Shown piece after piece: positions 1 to 8,222 of a DNA stretch of 64,000 bases. Both the position numbers and the translations under genes were made by a program. Positions within the stretch are counted from its first letter, which is position 1. Every line of letters starts with the position of its first letter. Origin of the DNA: Planctomycetota bacterium (GTDB lineage: Bacteria; Planctomycetota; UBA1135; GCA-002686595); NCBI GenBank assembly GCA_029259635.1, contig JAJDEU010000058.1:27768-91767 (forward strand), in the 5' to 3' direction. The notes below the pieces were generated by a model, which saw only the letters and a program-made list of their open reading frames with translations, did no database searches and had not been told where the DNA came from.

Positions 1-62
1 GCTAGCCCCCACCTCGGTCTTTTCACAACCTTCGCAGTGAAGGTAACCTGAGAGCTGGTAGC

Positions 63-83
63 AAAAAACGCTCGTCCCGAACG
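63..83 (-). terminator. Intrinsic terminator of the leftward catabolic operon
   Basis: Read on the minus strand, a 5-bp stem (CGTTC/GAGCG, one G-T pair) with a 5-nt loop is followed by six T. It lies one base after the stop codon of the ferredoxin-like gene, the last gene of the leftward operon. The stem is short, so termination strength is uncertain. Confidence 0.4.
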
Positions 84-84
84 G

Positions 85-444
85 CTAGGATCCGCTGGGC
101 GTAGGTGGCCCCGCTCGGCCCATCAGTTGTTCATCGGGGATGACGAGCCGTTCGACCGCTTGACCGCCGACGATATGGGATTCGATGATCTCATCGACAT
201 CCGCCTCCGTCACTCCGCCGTACCAAACGGCTTCGGGGTAGACGACCATTGTTACGCCCCGCGCGCATTGGTCGAGACAACCGGAGGAATTAGCACGGAC
301 GATGCGCTTGTAACCGAGGGCATAGAGCTTCCTTTTAAAGGCCTTTGCCACGGCAACGCCAGCTTTCGTGGCGCAGCAACCGCGTGCGTCGGAACCCGCG
401 CGCTCGTTCGTGCAGATGAAGAGATGTCGTTCGAACTTTGCCAT
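85..444 (-). CDS. Thioredoxin-like [2Fe-2S] ferredoxin domain protein
   Basis: A 119-residue cytosolic protein of the small thioredoxin-fold [2Fe-2S] ferredoxin type. It starts MAKFERHLFICTNER, with Cys11, Cys23-Cys24, Cys56 and Cys60; the CxxxC pair sits in GCLDQCARG. That Cys layout (one, a pair about 12 later, then CxxxC) is typical of these ferredoxins. It lies 3 nt after the acyl-CoA dehydrogenase gene and is the last gene of the operon, so it is probably co-transcribed and may carry electrons for a redox step of the pathway, which is inference. The C-terminus (GRAGPPTPSGS) looks unstructured. Confidence 0.85.
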   Translation of the reverse strand: MAKFERHLFICTNERAGSDARGCCATKAGVAVAKAFKRKLYALGYKRIVRANSSGCLDQCARGVTMVVYPEAVWYGGVTEADVDEIIESHIVGGQAVERLVIPDEQLMGRAGPPTPSGS

Positions 445-447
445 GAA

Positions 448-1587
448 CTAGCGCCTGCCTCCGAGCACGTCCTTGGCGATGATCAACTTTTGAATCTCGC
501 TGGTACCTTCGTAGATTCGGAGCGCCCGGACATCGCGATAGAGATGTTCGACAACCGAACCCCGCTTTACGCCGAGTCCTCCGAAGTGCTGAACGGCGCG
601 GTCGCAGATGTAGCCCGCGGTCTCAGTCGCATAGAGCTTCGCGCGAGCCACGGAGCGTTCGCTCAGCTCGCCACAGTCGACGGAAGTCGCCGCCTCCTCG
701 ACCAAGAGTTGCGCCGCGCGCAACCGCGTATCCATCTCCGCCAGATCGAACCGAAGAGCCTGAAAGGTCGCGAGCGGGCGCCCGAACTGCTCGCGCTCGA
801 GCAGCCGATCGCATGATTCGTCGAGCGCGCGACGCGCAAACCCATTCGCCGCTGCGGCCACCGATGTCCGGAAACGCCCCAGCGTGCCGAATGCCAGCGT
901 GAGTCCGTCGCCTTCTTCGCCGAGCAGGTTGCCCTCGCTGATCTCGACGTCTTCAAAGAAGAGATCGCCGATCGGGTGCGGCGACATCACTTCGAAGTTC
1001 TCCGTTCTCAATCCTTCGACTCCAGATGGCACGACAAACATCGACAAGCCGTCGGCATCGCCGATCTCACCGGAAGTGCGCGCGAGCACGGTGTAGAAGT
1101 CCGCCAGGCCGGCGTTCGAAATGAAGGTCTTGCTGCCGTTCAGGATCCAACCCGTCTCGCTGCGCCGCGCATTGGTCGCGACCTGGGCAACGTTGGATCC
1201 AGCTCCGGTCTCCGTCAACGCGAAGGCCGCGATGAGCTCGCCTTTCGCAACGGCGGGCAGCAGCTCCGCACGCAGCGCTTCCGATCCTCCGAGCGCTACG
1301 GGAAAGGACCCGAGTCCCTGCATAACGAACATGACGTCGAGCATCGCCGAGTGATAGGCGAGCTCGTCGCGCACGCGGGAGAGCGCGCGAACCGAGACCA
1401 AATCGGCCTCACAGAGTTCGCCTGTATCCGCTCCCCCATCGCGCTCGGGAACCGTCCAAGCGAGCAATCCTTCGTCAGCCAAAAGCGCGAGCGCCGCGTG
1501 CGCCGCCGCGCCCTCGTCCAAACCCGCAAGCGTAGGCGTCCCCTGGGATGCGAACTCGCGCACCTCATCAATTAACCAATCCAACAT
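448..1587 (-). CDS. Acyl-CoA dehydrogenase
   Basis: A 379-residue flavoprotein that oxidises an acyl-CoA to the enoyl-CoA using FAD. The N-terminal helical domain covers about residues 1-115. The central beta domain begins at FALTETGAGSN and contains WILNGSKTFISNAG. The C-terminal helical domain ends with RIYEGTSEIQKLIIAK, whose Glu is at the usual catalytic-base position. Length is normal for the family. The gene lies 3 nt from both the crotonase gene upstream and the ferredoxin gene downstream, so the three form one transcription unit. Substrate cannot be told from sequence; the neighbours suggest an aromatic or branched acyl-CoA rather than core beta-oxidation, since no thiolase is present. 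Confidence 0.93.
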   Translation of the reverse strand: MLDWLIDEVREFASQGTPTLAGLDEGAAAHAALALLADEGLLAWTVPERDGGADTGELCEADLVSVRALSRVRDELAYHSAMLDVMFVMQGLGSFPVALGGSEALRAELLPAVAKGELIAAFALTETGAGSNVAQVATNARRSETGWILNGSKTFISNAGLADFYTVLARTSGEIGDADGLSMFVVPSGVEGLRTENFEVMSPHPIGDLFFEDVEISEGNLLGEEGDGLTLAFGTLGRFRTSVAAAANGFARRALDESCDRLLEREQFGRPLATFQALRFDLAEMDTRLRAAQLLVEEAATSVDCGELSERSVARAKLYATETAGYICDRAVQHFGGLGVKRGSVVEHLYRDVRALRIYEGTSEIQKLIIAKDVLGGRR

Positions 1588-1590
1588 TGC

Positions 1591-2400
1591 TTAACTCCTG
1601 GTAGCTCCGCTTCGGCGAAAGTCCGGCGCGCGTTTCTCCATCCCCGCATCGAAGGCTTCGCGATAATCGGGGTGTCGCATGCACTCGCCCTGAATCCAGC
1701 CTTCAGCCTGCATGGCTTCGGCGAGCGTCATGCTGGCCTCCGCGTTCAACATTCGTTTCGTGATCGCGATGCCATAGCCCGGTCCATCGGCGAGTAGTTT
1801 GGCGGTCGCCGCGGCCTCCGCTTCCAGTTCCGGTGCGCCCACGACCCGGTTGTAGAGCCCGATCGTCGCCGCGCGATTGGCGTCGATGAACTCACCACAC
1901 ATCAAGAGTTCGCTCGCATGACCGAGTCCGACGATGCGAGGCAACAGCCAAGCTGCGCCCATGTCCGCGCCGGATAGCCCCACCTTGGTAAACAGAAACG
2001 CGATCTTTGCCGTGTCCGCCGCGATCCGAATATCCGAGGCCGCGGCCATCACCGCACCCGCACCGCAAACCAAACCGTTGAGCGCGGCCACGATCGGCTT
2101 CTCTACCAGGCGCATATTCTCGATCAAATCGCAGGTCATGCGCGTGAACGCGAAGAGCTCTTTGTCGGGCACGTCGAAGAGCTTGCCGATAATGTCTTTG
2201 ACGTCACCCCCGGAACAAAAAGCGCGTCCCGTTCCCGTGAGAATGATCGAGCGAACGGAGTCGCGTTCACCGAGCGCTGGAAAAAAATCGCGCAGCTCGG
2301 CGTAGGAATCGAAAGTCAGAGCGTTGAGTCGGTCGGGGCGATCCAAGCGGATCGTGGCGACACCGTCGACTTCCTGATAGCTAAAGTGCTTCGGGTTCAT
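1591..2400 (-). CDS. Crotonase-fold protein (enoyl-CoA hydratase family) lacking both canonical Glu residues
   Basis: A 269-residue crotonase-superfamily protein. The oxyanion-hole segment FCSGGDVKD (about residues 62-70) and the second glycine-rich segment CGAGAVMAAASD are present. In classical hydratases the catalytic glutamates lie in GGGCELA and FGxPE; here the aligned positions read GAGAVMA and FLFTKVG, so both are replaced. It is therefore unlikely to be a standard enoyl-CoA hydratase and could be a ring-cleaving, isomerising or hydrolytic member. I recall similar crotonases in salicylyl-CoA or aminobenzoyl-CoA clusters, but this could not be checked. It precedes the acyl-CoA dehydrogenase gene by 3 nt. 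The reaction is unassigned. Confidence 0.85.
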   Translation of the reverse strand: MNPKHFSYQEVDGVATIRLDRPDRLNALTFDSYAELRDFFPALGERDSVRSIILTGTGRAFCSGGDVKDIIGKLFDVPDKELFAFTRMTCDLIENMRLVEKPIVAALNGLVCGAGAVMAAASDIRIAADTAKIAFLFTKVGLSGADMGAAWLLPRIVGLGHASELLMCGEFIDANRAATIGLYNRVVGAPELEAEAAATAKLLADGPGYGIAITKRMLNAEASMTLAEAMQAEGWIQGECMRHPDYREAFDAGMEKRAPDFRRSGATRS

Positions 2401-2476
2401 GGCGCTCAGAATAGCGGAGGAGAGCTCGAGAGGACATCGAGTCTCATTGACTCCTGCGCGGCAATTGCCGTTCGGG

Positions 2477-2881
2477 CTACTTTGCCGGCACGAATGCGGT
2501 CGCCTCGATCTCGAGGAGCGCGCCTTCTTCGAGCAAGCCCGCGACGCGGACGAGCGACATAGCCGGGTAGTGACGCCCTATAATCTGGCGATAGGCCGCG
2601 CCGATTTCCTTGAGCGAGTCGTTATAGGGCTGCGTATCGAGGACGTAGACCGTCAATCGAACGATGTGCTCGGGTCGACCGCCGCCAGCCTCAACAACCG
2701 CCGCCACGTTCGCGAGCGCTTGTTCAAACTGCTTGGGAAAACTGATCCCGCCGACGATCTCTTGGCGTTCATTCCAAGCGACCTGGCCGGCGATGTAGAG
2801 CGTCCGTCCCGGCCCCTCCACGGAGACGCCGTTGCTATAGCCCTTGGGAGCATCCCAACCACTCGGATGAAGTACTTTCAT
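2477..2881 (-). CDS. RidA/YjgF/UK114 family protein
   Basis: A 134-residue RidA-fold protein, a family of trimeric proteins, some of which hydrolyse reactive enamine/imine intermediates to keto acids. Visible signatures are the N-terminal YSNGVSVEGPGRTLYIAGQVAW segment (given in part), the Arg in PAMSLVRVAGLLEEG and the C-terminal LEIEATAFVP. It is transcribed with the SDR gene upstream (88 nt) and the crotonase gene downstream (76 nt). Within a catabolic operon it may deaminate an enamine/imine intermediate, which fits an amino-substituted substrate such as an aminobenzoyl-CoA. That role is inference. Confidence 0.88.
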   Translation of the reverse strand: MKVLHPSGWDAPKGYSNGVSVEGPGRTLYIAGQVAWNERQEIVGGISFPKQFEQALANVAAVVEAGGGRPEHIVRLTVYVLDTQPYNDSLKEIGAAYRQIIGRHYPAMSLVRVAGLLEEGALLEIEATAFVPAK

Positions 2882-2969
2882 TACGCATCGAGCTTAGCCT
2901 TCACGTCGCGCTTCGGCACTGGGCAAAAGACTCAATCGGGCGAATCCTTAACCCACGAGCTAGCCCGGG

Positions 2970-3740
2970 TTATTCATGACCATCTAGCTCCACGATGAGC
3001 TCTTCGTGCTCACCGCTCAGACAAGCGAGCACTGCGGCCGCGACCTCTTCGGGAGAAACGAGCCGTCCGCCCGGGTTTTGAGCAGCAAAGAACTCGCGCG
3101 CCTCCGCCTCGCTCTTTCCTGTCTTCTCGACGAGCCGCTGAACCGAATCCGCCAACATGGGCGAGTCGACATAGTGCGGACAGATCGCGTGAACGCCGAT
3201 GCCTTTCGATTTCAGTTCGACTGCCGCCGCGCGGCTCCATCCCAGGAGCGCATGTTTTGACGCACAGTACGCGGAAACGTAGGCGTAGCCTTCGAGCGCC
3301 GCAGAAGACGCGACATTGATGATCTTGCCGCCTTTCCGCTCGAGCATGTCAGGGAGCAGCGCTTCCGCAACTCGCCGCGCTCCGTGAAAGTTAACGCGCA
3401 TGTGCGACTCGAACAGATCTCCGTTATCGTTCTGACTCTCGAGTAGCGGCGCGCTGACCGCGATGCCGGCGTTGTTGACGAGCGCCTCGATCGGCCCGGC
3501 CTCGGCAGAGAACTCAAGGGCTTGACGAACCCCGGCCCGGATCGACTCCGGATCCGCGACATCCATCGTCACGGCAAGCGCTTGCCGTTCAGAGGAGTCC
3601 TCGAGCTCACGCGCGATCGCCTCCATCCCGGATCTCGTTCGAGCAGCCAGAACGACATTCCAACCCGCCCGTGCACACTCTCGTGCGATCGCCGCTCCGA
3701 TTCCACGACTCGCTCCTGTCACCAACACCGTTCGACTCAT
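2970..3740 (-). CDS. Short-chain dehydrogenase/reductase
   Basis: A 256-residue NAD(P)-dependent SDR. The Rossmann glycine motif TGASRGIG lies at about residues 8-15, NNAG follows in the middle, and the catalytic Ser plus YxxxK appear as SSAALEGY...YCASK. The start at 3740 (MSRTVLVTGAS) is chosen because the 21 upstream in-frame residues are Arg-rich, unconserved in appearance and run toward the divergent gene. It is the first gene of the leftward catabolic operon, 88 bp from the divergent oxidoreductase start at 3829, so that gap should hold both promoters. It probably oxidises a hydroxyacyl-CoA or alcohol intermediate. Confidence 0.9.
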   Translation of the reverse strand: MSRTVLVTGASRGIGAAIARECARAGWNVVLAARTRSGMEAIARELEDSSERQALAVTMDVADPESIRAGVRQALEFSAEAGPIEALVNNAGIAVSAPLLESQNDNGDLFESHMRVNFHGARRVAEALLPDMLERKGGKIINVASSAALEGYAYVSAYCASKHALLGWSRAAAVELKSKGIGVHAICPHYVDSPMLADSVQRLVEKTGKSEAEAREFFAAQNPGGRLVSPEEVAAAVLACLSGEHEELIVELDGHE

Positions 3741-3828
3741 AGCGGAGAGTTTGGCGGTCCGGCGCCGTCGGTTCCAGAAGGATCCGGCGCCCTCTCGCTG
3801 CACGCGTTAGCATGCGCGACGAAGTTCC

Positions 3829-5298
3829 ATGCCCAATCACCTCATTCCCGATGCACGCTGGCCATCCCAAGCCGAAGCCAAGACGGCCAAGCTCTTCAGC
3901 CCGATTCGAATCGGCGCTATCGAAGCGCTCCGTCGCACCTGGGTTCCGGCCATGGTGCCCTGGCGGTCCAACGAAGAGGGTGCCGTCACCCCCGACGTCC
4001 TCGATTGGTACGGACGTTTTGCGGATGGCAAGCCTGGAGTTCTGGTCGTCGAAGCCACCGGCATCCGCGATATTCCAAGCGGGCCTCTGCTTCGAATCGG
4101 AGACGATCGCTTTATTCCGGGCCTGAAAGAACTGGTCGAGACGGTTCGCGAGCGATCTGAAGGCGAGACGCGGCTCTTCATTCAGATCTTGGACTTCTTA
4201 ACGATTCGCAGACGCCCGACGAGAGAGAAGTTTTTCGAGCGCTTCCTCGTTCTCGACGAGCGCCATCGAGAACGACTTCGCGACATGTCCCAGCTCGGTC
4301 TCACCGCCGATTCGCACGATGCCAATTTTCGGGCCGCCCTCCTCGGCCTTTCAGAGGACGAGCTCTCGCGCGTCCTATCGTCGCGTGAACGAAGCGACCT
4401 CAACCACGGCTATCGCGAGCGAGTAACCGACCTCGAACTGCCGCACATCGCGGAGCTGCCCGAAGTGCTTCCCGGGCTGTTCGGAGACGCGGCGGTTCGA
4501 GCTCGCGAGGCTGGCTTTGACGGCGTCGAGCTCCACTACGCCCACGCCTACACCATGGCCTCCTTCCTCTCGCGGACGAATCAGCGCGACGACGGCTACG
4601 GCGGCGGGTTGGAGCAGCGCGTCCGACTGCCGCTCGAGGTCTTTGATCGGGTGCGCTCTCTTGTTGGACCAGACCTCACCGTCGGTTCGCGATTCTTGTC
4701 CGACGAGATCATCGAAGGCGGAAGCCGTGTCGAGGATGCCGCCTACTTCGCCGAGCGTTTCGCGGAGCGGGGAATGGACTTCCTCTCGATCTCTCGTGGC
4801 GGGAAGTTCGACGACGCCAAGCAGCCCAAGGTCGGGGAAGCGGCTTATCCCTACACGGGACCGAGCGGTCACGAGTGCATGCCCAGCATTCGAATCGACG
4901 AGGGCAGCCCCTTCGGACGAAACCTCGAAGCGACCTCCATCATTCGCGCACGCGTCCGTGCGGCCGGTCACTCAACGCCCGTCGTAGCCGCGGGCGGCTT
5001 CAACAACTTCGATCTCGCCGAAAGCGCACTGGCCAGCGGAGACTGCGACGTGGTTGCCGCTGCTCGCCAATCGCTCGCCGATCCCGATTGGTTTCGAAAG
5101 ATGGAGGCCGGGCGCGGTTCCGAGATTCGGCGGTGCGTCTTTACAAACTACTGCGAGGGTCTGGATCAAAAGCACAAGCAGGTCACGTGTCAGCTCTGGG
5201 ATCGAGACTTCGAGCAACCCGATCCGCTCCAGCCCGCGGGCTCTTCTGTGCGAAGGAGCAGCGATGGAAAGCGACGACTCGTGCCCCCGTCGAGCTAG
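3829..5298 (+). CDS. NADH:flavin oxidoreductase, Old Yellow Enzyme family
   Basis: A 489-residue FMN-dependent TIM-barrel oxidoreductase. Family signs are the N-terminal LFSPIRIG, the substrate/FMN motif HYAHAYTMASFLSRTNQRDD followed by GYGG, and the late FMN-phosphate segment VVAAGGF...VVAAARQSLADPDW. After the barrel comes CVFTNYC...VTC, a shortened version of the four-Cys 4Fe-4S motif of 2,4-dienoyl-CoA reductase relatives; only three Cys remain, so a normal cluster is doubtful. The FAD/NAD domains of the long family members are absent. It diverges from the catabolic operon. Related barrels form the reductase half of 2-aminobenzoyl-CoA monooxygenase/reductase, which suggests a ring-reduction role, as inference. 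Confidence 0.88.
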   Translation: MPNHLIPDARWPSQAEAKTAKLFSPIRIGAIEALRRTWVPAMVPWRSNEEGAVTPDVLDWYGRFADGKPGVLVVEATGIRDIPSGPLLRIGDDRFIPGLKELVETVRERSEGETRLFIQILDFLTIRRRPTREKFFERFLVLDERHRERLRDMSQLGLTADSHDANFRAALLGLSEDELSRVLSSRERSDLNHGYRERVTDLELPHIAELPEVLPGLFGDAAVRAREAGFDGVELHYAHAYTMASFLSRTNQRDDGYGGGLEQRVRLPLEVFDRVRSLVGPDLTVGSRFLSDEIIEGGSRVEDAAYFAERFAERGMDFLSISRGGKFDDAKQPKVGEAAYPYTGPSGHECMPSIRIDEGSPFGRNLEATSIIRARVRAAGHSTPVVAAGGFNNFDLAESALASGDCDVVAAARQSLADPDWFRKMEAGRGSEIRRCVFTNYCEGLDQKHKQVTCQLWDRDFEQPDPLQPAGSSVRRSSDGKRRLVPPSS

Positions 5299-5439
5299 GA
5301 TTCCGGGATCTTGAAGGCAGCCCCCATCGCGAACGGTGAGGCTCGGAGGCTGGGAAAAGAATGCCGGGCCGAGGTGCCAAATAGGGCTCTTGAATGCGGC
5401 TGTAAAGGGCGCGAGAGCCGACTGACCGGAGCCTGACAT

Positions 5440-5464
5440 GATGCCATCGTGATATGATGGTATC
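5440..5464. promoter_or_regulatory. Imperfect inverted repeat, possible operator
   Basis: GATGCCATC and GATGGTATC form 9-bp arms with one mismatch, separated by 7 bp, in the gap between the oxidoreductase and the secreted hydrolase. Symmetry and spacing suit a dimeric regulator site. No regulator gene lies nearby and no clear promoter was recognised, so this is tentative. Confidence 0.25.
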
Positions 5465-5589
5465 TTTGAGTAATAGGTAACCCCGCGCAGGCCTCGCCTA
5501 GTAGTTGTGCGCAGATCGCCCCTATTTCCGCCGCTGTTCACAGAGTAGCGCCACCACCTACTCCCTCTTTGAGACCTCCGTATCACTCA

Positions 5590-8025
5590 ATGCAGCCACC
5601 TCCGTTTCCCGAGGGACGCTCCTGCCCCGAGCGGACAGACCTCGCTCCGATCAGGTCCGCGAACCTGATCTCTTTTTTTCGAGCCGAACCTGGCAAGGGT
5701 CATGCACTCGATTGCCTGGGAACTCGGCTCCAAAGCTGGCTCGCGCCCCTCGCGCTCATCCTCTTACTGATCCCGTCCGTCGCGTCCGCACAACAGGCGC
5801 CGGTCGAACACCTCACGCCAGTCCTCCCGCTTCTCCCGGGTCAGCCCACGGAAGTTACCGCCGAATGTTTTAGCGGGCAGGTGTTCATCACCTGGCGTGA
5901 AAATCTAGCGCTGAAGGGGGAATCGTATCGCGTCTATAGATCGACGAAACGAATCACAGCCAGAACGCTCGGCGGCGCGCAATTCCTCTACGAAGTTCCG
6001 GAGGGCAGCTCGACCTTTTGGTCGGAGTACGTTCCGTGCGGCACTGGGTGTGCGGACTCCGCCGACACATGGGAGCCGAGATTTTCCGCGACGATGCCGA
6101 TTCCAACGGGCGCGGCAGACCAAGGAGTACCGGCCGCCTTCGATCAAGGAATGCTGGTTTGGACAGTCGGGCCGGAAGATATCATCGGGGGAGCCTTCCA
6201 GTACTACTACGCAGTCACGACGGTGACGGCCTCCGGCGACGAAAACCGCCTTCTGTTCAGCGGTTTGAATCGCGCGCGCACTCAGCTCGAGACTGTGGAT
6301 GCACCGAGACCGATTAAACTGAAGGAGAGCGTGACCGGAAGCGGCGTTATCCAGCATGTCTACGTCCAGTACATGGACCTTCGAACCTGGAATCCTACGC
6401 TGCAAGCACCGAACGCCGTACACCAGGACTACGGTCAAGACCTCTCGGATCCAAGCATTGCGAACGCCATCTCGTACGCGTTCTCTTACGTCGTCCTCGA
6501 GCCGCCGTCCGCGCCGGCCGGGCCGCTTCCCGTCATCCTCAAGCTTCACCACTACTTGCGAGACATCGTCAGCGGTAAGAAGTTCAGCAGCGCTGTTTCC
6601 AACAATCAGGTCGAGTCCTACTTCGACTATCCGGCAATCGAGATTCGTCCGATCGACGTGGGCTCAACGTGGTGGTTCGGCTTCGCGGACAAGAGTTTCG
6701 ATTACCGTACCTATCCGGACCGCTGCGCTGCAATTGACGACATGGCCATCAGCAAGCCGGCGATTCGCAATTACACCGAAGCGCGTGTTCTGCGAATGCT
6801 CTACGACATCGGTCGAGACACCGATTATTGGGCGGGCAGGATTGATACGGAACGGACCTACGTCGTTGGTCACTCGATGGGAGGCGGCGGCTCACTTGCT
6901 ATGGCCATTCGCTTCCCAGAAATTTTCGCAGCCGCCTATGCGACCGCTCCGGTAACCAACTTCTACAGACTCGTCGATGCGGACGCGCCCTGCGATTTTT
7001 CAGATCCGAACTTCATTAACTGCCCGCGAGGCTTGCAGGCCGAGCTCGCCTTCGATGTAGCAGCCAAGTGGGGTCCGCCAGGAGCTGGAAGCGACCCGTT
7101 TCAGCATGTGTATCCCGGGGAGTGCGAGTTCAACAATCCCAGGGAGCATGAACAGCCGATCGTGATTGATGGGCCGGTGGGCTGGACGACTCACCTACAG
7201 GAATACGACGGTGCTCACGTCTATGACTGGCAGGATCACTTCAGGAATATCCGACTAAACCCGGCCGGGAGTATCGCACCAATCAACGTTCGTCACTCGA
7301 GTAGCGACCCCATCGTCAATTGGAAGTTTCAGGGGCGCCCCCTCTACTCGCGGCTCGACAACGCCAACCTCGCGTGGAGCGGTCTAGTCGATGACTTCAT
7401 TTCTCACCTCAACCCGTACTGGTTCCTCGGGCTCTCTCCGAATTACGCCGACATCCCAAATCAAGGCCCCTTCTTCGGTCTCACGGCGGTGCTCTCCGAA
7501 ACCATCCCCAGCTTCAAGCTCAATTCGGACCGAGGCGGATGGATCTTCCCCGTTCCAGCGCCGGGCATCTATTTCTACAACGCTCAACTTGTTGCGGGGA
7601 TTGGCCTCGGGGACGCATTCGAATGGTCCTCAAGCTGGTTCCCCTGGGATAAGAGCCCGGTAGATAAACCCAAGCAGTGGTCGATGTCGGTTCGAACCGT
7701 CGACGGCTCCCCGCAGATCGTCGAAATCTCCCCACGCAGGCTTCAGGCTTTTCGGGTGTACCCAGGTCAGGTCTACAACTGGACGAGCGCGCAGATCGAC
7801 GGAAAGAAAGTCGAATGTGGCTGTGTCATGGCAGATGCACGGGGAGTCATCTCCATCCCCGATCTCCTCATCTCGGGAGCCGGACGACGGATAACCATTC
7901 GGCCGGGAATCGATCCCAACTGTCTTCCCTGCATTGAGGAGCCCGGTCCCAAGTTGCCGACCTTTCCTCACCCCAAATTTCCGAACGAAGCGGTACTGAC
8001 TCAGCCGATTCAGCCTCTTTTCTAG
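5590..8025 (+). CDS. Secreted alpha/beta hydrolase (esterase/peptidase-like) with N-terminal beta domain
   Basis: An exported protein of up to 811 residues. A Sec signal (SWLAPLALILLLIPSVASA, cleavage near residue 67) is followed by a fibronectin-III-like segment (VFITWREN...SYRVYRS). An alpha/beta-hydrolase domain has the nucleophile elbow GHSMGGGG with Ser429; a possible catalytic His lies in the NVRHSSSD region. The C-terminal 200 residues are beta-rich. The start is uncertain: 5590 is the first ATG, but it gives a 47-residue n-region crossed by an intrinsic terminator. An in-frame CTG about 18 codons after the terminator would give a compact signal (GTRLQSWLAP...). Substrate unknown; it stands alone between the oxidoreductase and a two-component locus. 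Confidence 0.75.
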   Translation: MQPPPFPEGRSCPERTDLAPIRSANLISFFRAEPGKGHALDCLGTRLQSWLAPLALILLLIPSVASAQQAPVEHLTPVLPLLPGQPTEVTAECFSGQVFITWRENLALKGESYRVYRSTKRITARTLGGAQFLYEVPEGSSTFWSEYVPCGTGCADSADTWEPRFSATMPIPTGAADQGVPAAFDQGMLVWTVGPEDIIGGAFQYYYAVTTVTASGDENRLLFSGLNRARTQLETVDAPRPIKLKESVTGSGVIQHVYVQYMDLRTWNPTLQAPNAVHQDYGQDLSDPSIANAISYAFSYVVLEPPSAPAGPLPVILKLHHYLRDIVSGKKFSSAVSNNQVESYFDYPAIEIRPIDVGSTWWFGFADKSFDYRTYPDRCAAIDDMAISKPAIRNYTEARVLRMLYDIGRDTDYWAGRIDTERTYVVGHSMGGGGSLAMAIRFPEIFAAAYATAPVTNFYRLVDADAPCDFSDPNFINCPRGLQAELAFDVAAKWGPPGAGSDPFQHVYPGECEFNNPREHEQPIVIDGPVGWTTHLQEYDGAHVYDWQDHFRNIRLNPAGSIAPINVRHSSSDPIVNWKFQGRPLYSRLDNANLAWSGLVDDFISHLNPYWFLGLSPNYADIPNQGPFFGLTAVLSETIPSFKLNSDRGGWIFPVPAPGIYFYNAQLVAGIGLGDAFEWSSSWFPWDKSPVDKPKQWSMSVRTVDGSPQIVEISPRRLQAFRVYPGQVYNWTSAQIDGKKVECGCVMADARGVISIPDLLISGAGRRITIRPGIDPNCLPCIEEPGPKLPTFPHPKFPNEAVLTQPIQPLF
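5649..5679 (+). terminator. Intrinsic terminator inside the apparent leader of the secreted hydrolase
   Basis: GATCAGGT and ACCTGATC form a perfect 8-bp stem with a 6-nt loop (CCGCGA), followed by TCTTTTTTTC. This is a textbook Rho-independent terminator on the plus strand. It lies 350 bp downstream of the Old Yellow Enzyme gene and could end that transcript. It also lies inside the reading frame of the next gene, between its first in-frame ATG (5590) and its signal peptide. It is therefore either an attenuator or evidence that the real start is further downstream. Confidence 0.65.
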
Positions 8026-8045
8026 AGAGCAACTCGCGCGAGAGG

Positions 8046-8216
8046 CTAGCAGTCCGTGGTGAAAGTGCTTTGCCCCATGAGCAGCGGCATTTCGGTCGGG
8101 TTGGTGCCCGGGAACGCAGTCGCAGCCAGATTTCGGCAGGCAATGGATTCAGCGAGGCTCTCGGAGGCCGAACTGGCCGGAAGGACGCCGTTCATGGAGT
8201 AAGTGACTTTTGCCAC
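8046..8216 (-). CDS. Possible 56-residue small protein downstream of the response regulator
   Basis: A GTG-initiated frame of 56 codons starts 6 nt after the response-regulator stop on the same strand and ends TTDC-stop. The peptide (MAKVTYSMNGVLPASSA...) has balanced composition and no membrane segment. Its placement suggests co-transcription with the kinase-like/regulator pair. No family is recognised and it could be chance; the opposite strand has no convincing gene here. Confidence 0.25.
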   Translation of the reverse strand: MAKVTYSMNGVLPASSASESLAESIACRNLAATAFPGTNPTEMPLLMGQSTFTTDC

Positions 8217-8222
8217 GGGCTG

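Noticed and set aside
127..816. 229-codon plus-strand frame
   Set aside because: It is antisense to the ferredoxin and acyl-CoA dehydrogenase genes, both with strong family motifs.
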